64,000 bases of DNA, taken from positions 1 through 64,000 of the forward strand of contig NZ_WJPO01000006.1 of assembly GCF_009649175.1 (NCBI RefSeq). Reading direction: 5' to 3'. This DNA comes from Rhodovulum strictum (lineage in GTDB: Bacteria; Pseudomonadota; Alphaproteobacteria; Rhodobacterales; Rhodobacteraceae). Positions within the stretch are counted from its first letter, which is position 1. The number at the start of each line of letters is the position of its first letter. The notes beneath the pieces are model-generated. The model was not told where the DNA came from. It did no database searches and saw nothing but the letters and a program-made list of their open reading frames with translations. This document shows positions 27,398-37,342 of this stretch, one piece after another. The position numbers and the translations under genes are program-made.

Positions 27398-28765
27398 TCA
27401 GGTCATTGCGCCCGTGCCGCCCGGCCGCTGGCCCACGGCCCGGCCCGCCCCGTCCGGGCGGGGCAGCGCGGCATGGGCCCTGGCGATGGTGGCGAGCCGG
27501 AGGGCCAGATCGGGGGCAGGCGGCGTGCTGCGGCGGGTCGCAAGGCTGACATGGATCAGCAGATGCTCGGCGGTCGCGGCCAGTTGCCCCCCCGAAAGCA
27601 TCCGGTGGAACAGGTGCATCTTCGCTCCCTCGGCGCCCAGCACGATGGTCTCGATCCGGAAATGCTGGCCCGCGCGCAATTCGGTAAGGTGACGGATATG
27701 GGTCTCGACGGTGAAGAAGCTGGCCCCTGCCGCGATATGGGCGGCATCGCAGCCGATCAGCGCCATCATCCGGTCGGTGGCATCGGCAAAGGCATGCAGA
27801 TAGCGCGACTCGGTCATGTGGCCGTTGTAATCGGTCCAGTCCAGCGGCACCGCGCGATCCTGGGTCAGCAGCGGCCGGGCGTCATCGCCGGGCGGCGGGC
27901 GGCGGGCGGCGTCGAATTCCGCCAGATGCGCCCCCGCCCCCGTGCCGGTCCAGCGCAGCGCCCGCATCAGCGCGACCAGATCGGTATCGCGGGCGCGCGT
28001 CAGGTCGTCCGGGGTCTGGGCCTCGGCCGCCTCCGGCGGATCGGTCGGCGCTGGCTGGGCTGCGCGCCGCCCCGCGCCGAACGGTCCCGCCTGCGCCCAG
28101 CCAAGCCCCAGGCCGAAGCGGATCGCGCGGTCGATCTCCGCGGTCGTGGCAATGCCCTCCTGCACAAGCCGCAGCGCCTCGCGCCGGAGCGCCTCGGTCA
28201 GATGTCCGACGATATGGCCTTCGTTCTCGCGCCGCAGCACCAGCGGGGCCATGCCGATCCCGGCCAGTATCCCGCTGGCCCGTTCGAGCATGGCGGCGGG
28301 CGCATCGGGGGCGCCGGCCAGTTCGACGAGCGGCAGCAGATAGACCGGATCGACGGGGCAGGCGACCAGAACATGGCAGCGCAGCGCCCCCGGCCCCTGA
28401 AGCATGGACGGCGTGAAGCCCGCCGAGGAGGAGGCGAGGATCACATCACCGGCGCAATGCTCCTGCACCTTCTGGTAGAGCGTGCGCTTGAGGTCGAGCC
28501 GTTCTGGCACGCTTTCCTGGATCCAGTCCGCGCCCTGCACCGCCTGCGAGATCCGCTCGGTCAGCAGCACCGGACCTTCGGGCGGCAACGGGCTGTCATG
28601 CAGCCCCGGCAGCGCGCGGCGGGCATTGTCCAGCACCGCCGCGACCCGGGCGGCAGCGGCCGGATCGGGATCGAAGACGCGCACCTGCCAGCCCATCAGC
28701 GCAAAGCGCGCCGCCCAGCCCGCGCCGATCACACCGGCGCCGAGGATCGCAGCGACACGGCTCAT
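27398..28765 (-). CDS. 3-hydroxyacyl-CoA-dehydrogenase / thioesterase fusion, carnitine-dehydrogenase-like
   Basis: A 455-residue fusion. The N-terminal part (about 1-300) is a 3-hydroxyacyl-CoA dehydrogenase fold of the L-carnitine dehydrogenase type: AAILGAGVIGAGWAARFAL NAD loop, then a C-terminal helical domain. The last 130 residues form a hot-dog thioesterase domain (DWTDYNGHMTESRYLHAFADATD), as in the carnitine dehydrogenase / betainyl-CoA thioesterase fusions. Odd: where these enzymes have A/G-H-P-x-N-P, this protein reads ACPVDPVYLLPLVE, so the catalytic histidine is cysteine and the asparagine aspartate. The protein may lack dehydrogenase activity. No dehydrocarnitine cleavage gene is next to it. 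Start ATG at 28765; the ATG 33 codons upstream is unlikely. Confidence 0.75.
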   Translation of the reverse strand: MSRVAAILGAGVIGAGWAARFALMGWQVRVFDPDPAAAARVAAVLDNARRALPGLHDSPLPPEGPVLLTERISQAVQGADWIQESVPERLDLKRTLYQKVQEHCAGDVILASSSAGFTPSMLQGPGALRCHVLVACPVDPVYLLPLVELAGAPDAPAAMLERASGILAGIGMAPLVLRRENEGHIVGHLTEALRREALRLVQEGIATTAEIDRAIRFGLGLGWAQAGPFGAGRRAAQPAPTDPPEAAEAQTPDDLTRARDTDLVALMRALRWTGTGAGAHLAEFDAARRPPPGDDARPLLTQDRAVPLDWTDYNGHMTESRYLHAFADATDRMMALIGCDAAHIAAGASFFTVETHIRHLTELRAGQHFRIETIVLGAEGAKMHLFHRMLSGGQLAATAEHLLIHVSLATRRSTPPAPDLALRLATIARAHAALPRPDGAGRAVGQRPGGTGAMT

Positions 28766-28968
28766 GCGCGCTGGCCCGGACGCAGGGGCGCTATGGCGGC
28801 GCAGTCCCCCCCCTTGCGGTTGCTCTGACGCGGCATGTTCTTCCCCCCTGTCCGCGCGACGCATGATGGCAGCGCCGGACGCTGTGGCAAGGCCCGCAGG
28901 CGGGACGCGCGCACGGGGTTGCCCAAGCGTGCCGGAGTTGCAACGCCCCCTGTGGAGGCGCTCCGCGG

Positions 28969-30012
28969 TCAGAACGGCATCGGATGGGCCTTGTGTGCCA
29001 GGGCGATGTCGGCCAGCACCTCGGCCGACAGGGTCAGATCGGCGGCGCCGAGCGCGGTTTCAAGCTGCGCGGTCGAGGTCGCGCCGAGGATCGGCACCGC
29101 CGGGAAGGGCCGCTGAGCGATGAAGGCCAGCGCCATCTGCACCGGGTCGAGCCCATGCGCCTTGGCGATGCCCAGATAGGCCGCGACAGCCTCGAATACG
29201 CGGGGGGTGATGCGGCCGTTCAGATCGGGCAGCCGCGCGCGCCGCGTACCCTCGGGCGTGACATCGCCGGCATATTTGCCGGTCAGCAGCCCCGTGGCCA
29301 GCGGCGAATAGGCCAGCAGCGTCATTTCCTCGTTCACGCCCAGTTCGGCAAGGTCGGTGTCATACTGGCGGCAGAGCAGCGAATATTCGTTCTGGATCGT
29401 CTGCGCCCGCGGCAGCCCGTGCTGTTCGGCCAGACCCAGCCATTGGCAGGTACCCCAGGCGCTTTCGTTTGACAGGCCGAAATGGCGGATCTTTCCCTCC
29501 TGCACCAGATCGGCCAGCGCCTCCAGGCAGTTCTGCATGTCGGCCAGAGTCGCGTCGCGGTCCTGCCCCGAAGGATCATAGGCCCACGACTTGCGAAAAT
29601 GATAGGAGCCGCGATTGGGCCAGTGGATCTGGTAAAGGTCGATGTAATCGGTCCGAAGCCGCCGGAGCGAGCCCTCGACCCCCTCGCGGATGGTTTCGGG
29701 CGAGACCGGCGCCCCCTCGCGCACGGCGCGCTGGCCTGCGCCGGTGATCTTGGTGGCGATGATCACGTCATGGCGGCGGCCGGTCTTGCGCAGCCAGTTG
29801 CCGATGATCCGCTCGGTCCGGCCGACGGTTTCCTCGCGCACCGGGGCCACGGGATACATCTCGGCGGTGTCGATGAAGGTCACGCCCCGGTCGAGTGCCA
29901 GGTCGATCTGGGCATGGCCCTCTTCCTGGGTGTTCTGGCTGCCCCAGGTCATGCTGCCCAGGCACAGGCAGGACACCCGCAATCCGGTTCGGCCCAGCGC
30001 GACTTTCCTCAT
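28969..30012 (-). CDS. Aldo/keto reductase
   Basis: NADPH-dependent aldo/keto reductase (Tas/YajO-like), 347 residues in a TIM barrel. The catalytic tetrad is visible: Asp in FIDTAEMYP with the following Tyr, Lys in IIATKIT, and His in YQIHWP. C-terminal part has the NADP-binding ILGATSTAQL. It starts at ATG (MRKVALGRTGLRVSCLCLG). Substrate unknown. It stands alone, 200 bp from the carnitine-dehydrogenase-like gene. Confidence 0.9.
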   Translation of the reverse strand: MRKVALGRTGLRVSCLCLGSMTWGSQNTQEEGHAQIDLALDRGVTFIDTAEMYPVAPVREETVGRTERIIGNWLRKTGRRHDVIIATKITGAGQRAVREGAPVSPETIREGVEGSLRRLRTDYIDLYQIHWPNRGSYHFRKSWAYDPSGQDRDATLADMQNCLEALADLVQEGKIRHFGLSNESAWGTCQWLGLAEQHGLPRAQTIQNEYSLLCRQYDTDLAELGVNEEMTLLAYSPLATGLLTGKYAGDVTPEGTRRARLPDLNGRITPRVFEAVAAYLGIAKAHGLDPVQMALAFIAQRPFPAVPILGATSTAQLETALGAADLTLSAEVLADIALAHKAHPMPF

Positions 30013-30258
30013 GGCGGTCCCCTGTCGTTTCCCTGTTGCGCAAAGTGATCGGCTATAATGGTCGGCGCAACCCTTCTTGCACGCGAAGGTTGACAAAATC
30101 CTTGCAGTTCGGGGTCTTGGGGACGGAATGCACCGCCCCTGCCCCAGCCAAAGGCCCCGGAAACGCCGTCAAGGCCCCGCCCGCCCCGGGGGCGCTGGCC
30201 ATCGCGCGGGGCTTGGGCTAAACCGGGCACCGACGCTCGGCAAGAAGGCAGCCCCCGC

Positions 30259-31974
30259 ATGGCACGCATCCTGATCACCTCGGCGATCCCTTATATCAAC
30301 GGGATCAAGCATCTGGGAAATCTTGTCGGCAGCCAGTTGCCCGCCGACCTTTATGCCCGCTACATGCGCGCCCGCGGCCATGAGGTGATGTTCCTCTGCG
30401 CCACCGACGAGCATGGCACGCCCGCCGAACTGGCCGCGGCCAAGACCGGCGAGCCGGTGGCCGAGTATTGCGCCCGGATGCATGGGGTGCAGGCGGACCT
30501 TGCGCGCGGCTTCCGGCTGTCCTTCGACCATTTCGGGCGGTCCTCCTCGCCCCAGAACCATCGCCTGACGCAGTATTTCGCGGGCCGCCTGGCCGAGAAC
30601 GGCTATATCGAGGAAGTGACCGAGCGGCAGGTCTATTCCAACGCCGACAACCGCTTCCTGCCCGACCGCTATATCGAGGGCACCTGCCCCAATTGCGGCT
30701 ATCACAAGGCCCGCGGCGACCAGTGCGAGAACTGCACCAAGCAACTGGATCCGACCGACCTGATCGACCCGCGTTCTGCGATTTCCGGCTCGACGGACCT
30801 GGAGGTGCGCGAGACCAAGCATCTGTATCTGCGGCAATCCGCGCTGAAGGGCGAGTTGGCGGCATGGATCGACTCCAAGACCGACTGGCCGATCCTGACC
30901 ACCTCGATCGCGAAGAAATGGCTGAACGATGGCGACGGGTTGCAGGACCGCGGCATCACCCGCGATCTGGACTGGGGCATCCCGGTGAGGAAGGGCGATC
31001 AGGACTGGCCGGGGATGGAGGGCAAGGTCTTTTACGTCTGGTTCGACGCGCCCATCGAATACATCGCCGCCGCCGCCGAATGGGCCGAGGCCCATGGCCG
31101 GCCCGATGCCGACTGGCGGCGCTGGTGGCGCACCGACGAGGGCGCAGAGGATGTTCGATATGTGCAATTCATGGGCAAGGACAACGTACCCTTCCACACC
31201 CTGTCCTTCCCCGCCACCATCATGGGGTCGCGCGATCCGTGGAAGCTGGTCGATTATATCAAGTCCTTCAACTACCTGAATTATGATGGCGGGCAATTCT
31301 CGACCAGCCAGGGCCGCGGCGTGTTCATGGATCAGGCGCTGGCGATCCTGCCCTCCGACTACTGGCGCTGGTGGCTTCTGTCCCATGCGCCGGAAAGTTC
31401 GGATAGTGAATTTACATGGGAGAATTTCCAGGCTGCGGTGAACAAGGATCTGGCCGATGTGCTGGGCAATTTCGTCAGCCGCGTGACCAAGTTCTGCCGC
31501 GCGAAATTCGGCGAGGCGGTGCCCGAGGGCGGAAGCCTCGGCGACCGCGAGCAGGAGTTGATCGACGACCTCTACATCCGCATCCGCGCCTATGAGGCAC
31601 ATATGGAGGCGATCGAGGTGCGCAAGGCGGCGGGTGAGTTGCGCGCGATCTGGGTGGCGGGCAACGAATACCTGCAAGCGGCAGAACCCTGGACGGTCAT
31701 CAAGACAGACCCGCAGGCCGCGGCCGCCATCGTGCGGTTCTCGCTGAACCTGATCCGGCTTTATGCGGTGCTGTCGGCGCCCTTCATCCCCGATGCGAGC
31801 GAGACCCTGCTGAAAGCGCTGGACACCGATGGCGACTGGCCCAACGACCTGCGCGACGCATTGGCGCGCCTGACGGCTGGCCATGGCTTTGCCACCCCCG
31901 ACATCCTGTTCCGCAAGATCGCCGACGAGGAACGCGAAGGCTGGCAGGCGCAGTTCGCGGGCGCGCGGCGCTGA
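30259..31974 (+). CDS. metG: Methionyl-tRNA synthetase
   Basis: Class I aminoacyl-tRNA synthetase charging tRNA-Met. The 571-residue product has the HIGH-type site at INGIKHLGN (residues about 13-21), a zinc knuckle ([17 protein letters not shown] near residue 145), the KMSKS-equivalent FSTSQGRG near residue 350, and an anticodon-binding helical domain with WTVIKTDP. It lacks the C-terminal tRNA-binding appendage found in longer MetRS forms. ATG start, preceded by AAGGCAG. Confidence 0.96.
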   Translation: MARILITSAIPYINGIKHLGNLVGSQLPADLYARYMRARGHEVMFLCATDEHGTPAELAAAKTGEPVAEYCARMHGVQADLARGFRLSFDHFGRSSSPQNHRLTQYFAGRLAENGYIEEVTERQVYSNADNRFLPDRYIEGTCPNCGYHKARGDQCENCTKQLDPTDLIDPRSAISGSTDLEVRETKHLYLRQSALKGELAAWIDSKTDWPILTTSIAKKWLNDGDGLQDRGITRDLDWGIPVRKGDQDWPGMEGKVFYVWFDAPIEYIAAAAEWAEAHGRPDADWRRWWRTDEGAEDVRYVQFMGKDNVPFHTLSFPATIMGSRDPWKLVDYIKSFNYLNYDGGQFSTSQGRGVFMDQALAILPSDYWRWWLLSHAPESSDSEFTWENFQAAVNKDLADVLGNFVSRVTKFCRAKFGEAVPEGGSLGDREQELIDDLYIRIRAYEAHMEAIEVRKAAGELRAIWVAGNEYLQAAEPWTVIKTDPQAAAAIVRFSLNLIRLYAVLSAPFIPDASETLLKALDTDGDWPNDLRDALARLTAGHGFATPDILFRKIADEEREGWQAQFAGARR

Positions 31975-32042
31975 GGGAACGGGAGCGCTCCCGCCCCCGT
32001 CCTGCGCGGGGCTTGCGCCCCGCTTGTCCGGCGTTGGGCGTG

Positions 32043-32099
32043 GCGCGCCCGCTGACGCGGGGGCGCGCCTCCGGCGGGGATATTTGGGGCCAGAAGAAG
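32043..32099 (+). repeat. 3'-end repeat copy 3 with hairpin
   Basis: Downstream of metG, a GC-rich hairpin (GGCGCGCC near 32043 with GGCGCGCC near 32062) is followed by the 33-nt element at 32067-32099, identical to the copies near cobS and the acyl-CoA ligase. Confidence 0.8.
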
Positions 32100-32118
32100 A
32101 TGAGTCGAATGGCCTGTC

Positions 32119-32140
32119 CTTCTTCCTGGCAAAAATACCC
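32119..32140 (-). repeat. 3'-end repeat, minus-strand variant
   Basis: Read on the minus strand: GGGTATTTTTGCCAGGAAGAAG, split here as GGGTATTTTTGCC and AGGAAGAAG, just after the usp stop. It is the counterpart of the metG copy, so both convergent genes end in this type of element. Confidence 0.6.
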
Positions 32141-32167
32141 GATGTCCTGCCGGTTCAGCCTGGCGCG

Positions 32168-32608
32168 TCAGGCGGGTTGGCGCACGACATAAACCGAGCA
32201 GTCGGAATGGCGGACGACGCGGGCGGCGTTGGGTCCGAGCAGGTAGTCGCGCAGGTCGGGCTTGTGCGCACCGATCACGATGAGATCGGCGCCTGCCTCG
32301 CGCGCGGCATGAAGGATTTCCTCGTAGGCCTTGCCGGTCGCGACGATGTGGCGGACGGACTTGTTCGCCTCGGCGCCGATCACGGCGGTAACGAATTCGT
32401 CGAGCAGGCTCCGCGCCCTGGCCACGGCCCTGTCATGGAACTCCTTGTCGAAATACTGGCCCACCACGCTCATCCCGAAATCGGGAACGACGGTGATGAC
32501 GTCGAGCCGGGCGCCGTCGAGCCGGGCGAGGCGGTCGGCCACGCGCAGCACCTCGGCGTCGAGCGCGGGCTGGGTCACGTCTATGGCGGCGAGGATCGAG
32601 GCGGTCAT
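32168..32608 (-). CDS. UspA-family protein of the TRAP operon
   Basis: Universal stress protein of 146 residues with an ATP-binding C-terminus (VIGAHKPDLRDYLLGPNA then VVRHSDCSVYVVR). Its ATG overlaps the stop of the TRAP permease (ATGA), so the two are translationally coupled. UspA partners are frequent in TRAP operons, and TeaD is known to modulate its transporter; a similar role is inferred here. Confidence 0.9.
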   Translation of the reverse strand: MTASILAAIDVTQPALDAEVLRVADRLARLDGARLDVITVVPDFGMSVVGQYFDKEFHDRAVARARSLLDEFVTAVIGAEANKSVRHIVATGKAYEEILHAAREAGADLIVIGAHKPDLRDYLLGPNAARVVRHSDCSVYVVRQPA

Positions 32609-35214
32609 GCCGGGGCCTCCTGGCGGCGGGCGCGGCCCAGTTGGGCCCAGGCAACAAGCCCGAGCAGCAGCAGGGCCGGCAGGTAGATCAGTTCCTTGGG
32701 CGGTTGCGGTTGGGGCACGCGCAGCGCGGTGATCTCGACAGGCTCGTCGCCGTAGAAATCAAAGGCGCGCAGGGCGCCCGCGACGGGTGTGCCGAACATC
32801 GGTTCGTCCAGCACCATCCGGCCGCCACGGTCCTCGGGCAACAGGCCCGTGGCGGCCAGACGTGCCGCGCCGCCAGCCTGATCGCCGACGGTCACGACCA
32901 GGCTGGTTTCGCGCGGGGCGAAGGTGTTGAAATCAGGCCCCAGCACGCGCAGCCGGATCTGGTCACCCGGTGCGGCCTCGTCCAGCGCCTGTTCCAGTTG
33001 CGCGGGCGGCAGGTCGGCAAAGGGCGGTTGCACCCGGTTCATGAAGTAATCGGGCCGGAACAGCGCAAAGGCGATCGCGATCAGCGCCGCGCTTTCGTAA
33101 AGCCGGTTGCGGGTGATGAACCAGCCCATCGTTCCGGCCGTGAAGACCAGGATCGCCACGGTTGCCACGATGAAGACAAGGATGCCCTGTGTCCATGTCA
33201 CGTCGATCAGCAACAGATCGGTGTTGAAGATGAAGAAGAAGGGCAGCGCGACGGTGCGCAGCGAGTAGAAGAAGGCGGTGAAACCGGTGCGGATCGCATC
33301 CCCCCCCGATACCGCGGCGGCGGCGAAACTTGCCAGCCCCACGGGCGGGGTCACGTCCGCCATGATGCCGAAATAGAACACGAACAGATGCACGGCGATC
33401 AGCGGCACGATCAGCCCCGATTGCGCGCCAAGCTGCACGACGACCCCCGCCATCAGCGAGGAGACCACGATGTAGTTCGCCGTGGTCGGCAGCCCCATGC
33501 CAAGGATCAGCGACAGAAGCCCGACGAAGACCAGCATCAGGATCAGGTTGCCGCCCGAGACGAACTCGACCAGATCGGCCATCACCTGCCCGATGCCGGT
33601 CAGCGTCACGGTGCCCACGATCACCCCTGCGGTGGCGGTGGCCAGCGCGATGCCGATCATGTTGCGCGCGCCCGCGATCAGCCCCGAGACCAGATCGCCG
33701 AACCCCTGCACGAAGGCCGGTCCCATCGCCCGTCCGCCGCGGAAAAGCGCCTTGAGCGGGCGCTGGGTCAGCAGGATCGCGAACAGCAGCATCGTTGCCC
33801 AGAACGCCGACAGACCGGGCGATTTCTGCTCGATCATCAGGAAGTAGACCAGCACGATGATCGGCAGCAGGAAATGTAGCCCGCTCTTGTAGATCTCGGA
33901 TACCACCGGCAGCCGCAGATCCCCGGAATTGGGATCGTCGGGCTCCAGATCGGGTACGGTCGCGGCCAGCGCCAGCAGCGCGACATAGGCCAGGAAGACA
34001 AGCGCCGCCAGCACCCAGCCCGCCCCATCGGGCACCAGCGCCACGACCCAGCCCACGGGATATTGCACCAGGTAGCACAGCGCCGCGAAGCCCGCGAAGA
34101 AAGCGAACATGCCGCCCACCGTGCGCCCCAGCGACACCACCCGGTCGCCCAGCGCGGGCATGTTGCGCTTCACCGCCTCGAGATGGACGATATAGACCAG
34201 CGCGATATACGAGATCATCGCGGGCAGGAACGCGTGGGTGATGACCTCGACGTAAGAGATCCCCACATATTCCACCATCAGAAAGGCCGCCGCGCCCATC
34301 ACGGGGGGCATGATCTGGCCGTTGACGGAACTTGCCACCTCGACCGCGCCCGCGCGCTCGGGCGTAAAGCCCACCCGCTTCATCAACGGGATGGTGAAGG
34401 TGCCGGTGGTCACCACATTGGCAATCGACGAGCCCGAGATCAGCCCCGTCGCGGCCGAGCCCACCACCGCCGCCTTGGCGGGGCCGCCGCGCAGATGCCC
34501 CAGCGCGCCAAAGGCCATCTTGATGAAGTAATTGCCCGCCCCGGCCTTGTCCAACAGCGCACCGAACAGCACGAACAGGAAGACGAACCGCGCGGAAACC
34601 CCCAGCGCGATGCCAAAGACGCCTTCGGCGGTGATCCACATATGGCTCATCGCCTTTTGCAGGCTGGCACCCTTCCACTGGATCACGTCGGGCACCCAGT
34701 TGGCCGAGCCGAAGAAGACATAAAGCAGGAAGATCGTCGCGATCACGGCCATCGCAGGCCCCAGCGCCCGGCGCGCGGCCTCGAACAGCAGCACGAGACC
34801 CGCCAGGGCGAACCACTTGTCGGTATCGTCGGCAAGCCCGCCCGAGCGCACGATCTTGTCATAGAAGAAATAGCCGTAAAGCGCGATGAAGGCACCAAGC
34901 CCGGCCAGGATCCAGTCCTGAACGGGGATGCTGCGCCGCGGGCTCGATTTCAGCGCGGGATAGGCGCAGAAGGCAAGGAAGATCGCAAAGGCCAGATGGA
35001 TCTGGCGCGAATTGTTGATGATAGCGCTGGGCAGGATCACGTTGGCCATGGGCGAGGCCAGCGCCACCTGGAACAGCGACCAGCACAGCGCCACCGCCGC
35101 CAGGAACAGCCCCACGGCACCGGCCGGGTTGCGCGCACCGGAATCCGAGGCCGCGACGAGCTGTTGCAGTTCCTGTTCGCTGAGCGCGCGGCCACCGCCA
35201 CCGGTTCTCGCCAT
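32605..35214 (-). CDS. TRAP transporter fused 4TM/12TM permease (TAXI type)
   Basis: Inner-membrane permease of 869 residues joining the small (DctQ-like) and large (DctM-like) TRAP subunits, typical of TRAP-TAXI systems for dicarboxylates or other carboxylates, driven by an ion gradient. Many hydrophobic helices run from residue 30 to about 700; the DctM domain contains GSAATGLISGSSIANVVTTG and GLPTTANYIVVSSLMAG. A soluble C-terminal stretch ends with a last helix. The ATG giving MARTGGGGRALSEQEL has GGGAGACGG upstream; an earlier in-frame start is improbable. Adjacent TAXI binding protein supplies the substrate. Confidence 0.92.
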   Translation of the reverse strand: MARTGGGGRALSEQELQQLVAASDSGARNPAGAVGLFLAAVALCWSLFQVALASPMANVILPSAIINNSRQIHLAFAIFLAFCAYPALKSSPRRSIPVQDWILAGLGAFIALYGYFFYDKIVRSGGLADDTDKWFALAGLVLLFEAARRALGPAMAVIATIFLLYVFFGSANWVPDVIQWKGASLQKAMSHMWITAEGVFGIALGVSARFVFLFVLFGALLDKAGAGNYFIKMAFGALGHLRGGPAKAAVVGSAATGLISGSSIANVVTTGTFTIPLMKRVGFTPERAGAVEVASSVNGQIMPPVMGAAAFLMVEYVGISYVEVITHAFLPAMISYIALVYIVHLEAVKRNMPALGDRVVSLGRTVGGMFAFFAGFAALCYLVQYPVGWVVALVPDGAGWVLAALVFLAYVALLALAATVPDLEPDDPNSGDLRLPVVSEIYKSGLHFLLPIIVLVYFLMIEQKSPGLSAFWATMLLFAILLTQRPLKALFRGGRAMGPAFVQGFGDLVSGLIAGARNMIGIALATATAGVIVGTVTLTGIGQVMADLVEFVSGGNLILMLVFVGLLSLILGMGLPTTANYIVVSSLMAGVVVQLGAQSGLIVPLIAVHLFVFYFGIMADVTPPVGLASFAAAAVSGGDAIRTGFTAFFYSLRTVALPFFFIFNTDLLLIDVTWTQGILVFIVATVAILVFTAGTMGWFITRNRLYESAALIAIAFALFRPDYFMNRVQPPFADLPPAQLEQALDEAAPGDQIRLRVLGPDFNTFAPRETSLVVTVGDQAGGAARLAATGLLPEDRGGRMVLDEPMFGTPVAGALRAFDFYGDEPVEITALRVPQPQPPKELIYLPALLLLGLVAWAQLGRARRQEAPA

Positions 35215-35338
35215 GGCTTTCCGTCTCCCGGCTGGACCGCGGGCGGGCCGCGGCGTGTCGTTCACCGGCGCTTTTGCCGCGCCTTTCTGGGGGCCGGGGC
35301 ACAGAAGCGCCCCGGCCGATTGATGATGGCAGAACCGC

Positions 35339-36307
35339 TTACTCGATCCAGCCCTTTTCGCGATAATAGCGCGCCGCGCCGTCATGCAGCGGCGCCGACA
35401 GGCCGTCGGCGATCATTTCCTCGGGTTTCAGATCGGCAAAGGCCGGGTGCAGTTCCTTGAACTCGTCGAAATTCTCGAACACCGCCTTGACCAGAACATA
35501 GACCGCTTCCTCGGGCACGGCCGCCGAGGACACGAAGGTTGCGCCCACGCCGAAGGTCGTCACATCGGCATCGGTGCCGCGATACATGCCGCCCGGGATC
35601 GTGGCGTGACGGTAATAGGGGCGTTCCTCGATCAGCGTCTCGATCGCCTCGCCCGCGACATTGACCAGCACCGAGTCGCAGGCCGTTGTCGCCTCCTGGA
35701 TCGAGCCCGAGGGGTGGCCGACCGTGTAAACCATCGCGTCGATCTGGTTGTCGCACAGCGCCTGGCTTTGCTCGGCGGGGCGCAGCTCGGCGGCAAGGGC
35801 GAAATCGGCATTGCTCCAGCCCATCGCCTCCATCACCACTTCCATCGTGCCGCGCTGACCGGAGCCGGGATTGCCGACATTCACCCGCTTGCCCTTGAGA
35901 TCCTCGAAATTGGCGATGCCCGCATCGGCACGGGCGACCACGGTGAACGGCTCGGGATGCAGCGCAAAGACCGCGCGCAGATCCTCGAACGGGCCGTCAG
36001 CCTCGAAATTCTCGGAGCTGCCGTTGTAGGAATGGAACTGCCAGTCCGACTGCACCACGCCGAATTCCAGTTCGCCCGCGCGCAGGGTCTTGAGGTTGTA
36101 GACCGACCCCCCGGTGGATTCGACCGAACAGCGGATGCCATGCTCGCGCCGGTCCTTGTTGACCAGACGGCAGATCGCGCCGCCCGCGGGATAATAGACG
36201 CCGGTCACGCCGCCGGTGCCGATGGTGATGAACTGATCGGCAGCGACAGGGCTGGCCATTGCGCCCAGCGCAGCCGCGGCCGCGGTCAGTTTCAGTTTTG
36301 CAAACAT
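35339..36307 (-). CDS. TAXI-family TRAP solute-binding protein
   Basis: Periplasmic receptor of the TRAP-TAXI system, 322 residues with an N-terminal signal peptide ([20 protein letters not shown], cleavage likely at VAA-DQ). The mature part has [20 protein letters not shown], typical of TAXI proteins, and [19 protein letters not shown]. The ligand is not evident; glutamate/glutarate-type acids are bound by some TAXI proteins. It lies between the rpiR gene and the permease in one direction. Confidence 0.9.
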   Translation of the reverse strand: MFAKLKLTAAAAALGAMASPVAADQFITIGTGGVTGVYYPAGGAICRLVNKDRREHGIRCSVESTGGSVYNLKTLRAGELEFGVVQSDWQFHSYNGSSENFEADGPFEDLRAVFALHPEPFTVVARADAGIANFEDLKGKRVNVGNPGSGQRGTMEVVMEAMGWSNADFALAAELRPAEQSQALCDNQIDAMVYTVGHPSGSIQEATTACDSVLVNVAGEAIETLIEERPYYRHATIPGGMYRGTDADVTTFGVGATFVSSAAVPEEAVYVLVKAVFENFDEFKELHPAFADLKPEEMIADGLSAPLHDGAARYYREKGWIE

Positions 36308-36349
36308 CAGGTTACTCCTCTGTTGGTTGGTCGTTTTCGGTCGGGTCGC

Positions 36350-37219
36350 TTACCCGTCCCAGAGTTCGTCCAGGCGGTGACTGCGCGCTTCCACGTCTTC
36401 GATCCGGGCCTTTGCCTCGGGCCCCGCCCGGGCGGCCATCATCCCGATGATGGTCTCGGCCAGCACCAGGCTTGCGGCATAGGAGGAAAAGAAATGCGGG
36501 CTGTCCGAGGGCAGGATGAAACCCTGATCGGCCCATTTCAGCGCCGGGCAGGCATGGGTGTCGGTGATGACCACCAGATAGGCCCCCCGCTCGCGCCCCA
36601 TCTCGGCGGCCAGGATCGCGCGCCGGGCAAAGGGCGGCTTGGTCAGCACGATCAGCGCATCCTCTGCGCCCAGATCGGCCATGGCGCTGGCAATCGACGC
36701 CCCCATCCGCCCGGCAAGCCGCCAGTTCGGGGCGAAGTAATTGCCCATATAGCCCATGTATTCGACGATCCCCGTCGAGCCCAGCGCACCGAACAGCACC
36801 ACATGGCGCGCTGCATGCAGCCGGTCCACCGCCGCCTCCAGCCGGTCGGGGTCGATCAGCCGCGCCATCGCCTCGATATTGGCGGCGCAAGCGCTGGCCT
36901 GCCGGGTCAGGAACGGCTCGCCGCCCGCACCGGCCTCGGCCTGAAGGCGGCGGACCCGTTCGGAGAAACTGACATAGCGCCGCCCGACCGCGTTGCGGGA
37001 AAGCTCGCGCATGTCCTCGTAGCTGGCAAAGCCCAGCGCGCGCGCCAGCCGGGAAAAGGTGGCCGGCGCCAGCCCCGACGAGGCCGAGATCGCGCGCAGC
37101 GAGCGGGTTGCCACATCGACCGGGTTCGCCGCAACGTAATCGGCGGCCGCACGCAGCTTGGCGCTGAGCGCGCCGTATTCCGCGGCGATCTTGTCCTCGA
37201 TGGATGGCCCGTCCGGCAT
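36350..37219 (-). CDS. RpiR/MurR-family transcriptional regulator
   Basis: Regulator with an N-terminal helix-turn-helix (ISASSGLAPATFSRLARALGF) and a C-terminal SIS domain (VVLFGALGSTGIVEYMG). The ATG at 37219 (289 residues) was preferred; a TTG at 37258 would add 13 residues but place operator site 1 inside the gene. Its gap to the divergent aminotransferase holds two inverted repeats. Position at the head of the TAXI-TRAP-usp run suggests it controls transporter and aminotransferase together. Confidence 0.85.
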   Translation of the reverse strand: MPDGPSIEDKIAAEYGALSAKLRAAADYVAANPVDVATRSLRAISASSGLAPATFSRLARALGFASYEDMRELSRNAVGRRYVSFSERVRRLQAEAGAGGEPFLTRQASACAANIEAMARLIDPDRLEAAVDRLHAARHVVLFGALGSTGIVEYMGYMGNYFAPNWRLAGRMGASIASAMADLGAEDALIVLTKPPFARRAILAAEMGRERGAYLVVITDTHACPALKWADQGFILPSDSPHFFSSYAASLVLAETIIGMMAARAGPEAKARIEDVEARSHRLDELWDG

Positions 37220-37240
37220 CAGCCCCCCGGTCAGATTCGG

Positions 37241-37297
37241 TGAAACATAGCGTTTCAACCGTTTTGCGCGTTGTCAATTCCTGAAACGTCTGTTTCA
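37241..37297. promoter_or_regulatory. Twin inverted repeats, probable RpiR operator
   Basis: TGAAACATAGCGTTTCA (37241-37257) and TGAAACGTCTGTTTCA (37282-37297): two TGAAAC/GTTTCA palindromes with 5- and 4-nt centres, 41 bp apart, in the rpiR-aminotransferase divergent gap. They resemble a paired operator bound by one regulator. Confidence 0.65.
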
Positions 37298-37342
37298 GTC
37301 CCGGGCTGAACCCCTGCCTGCGACTCGCGCCCGAAAGCCTCC

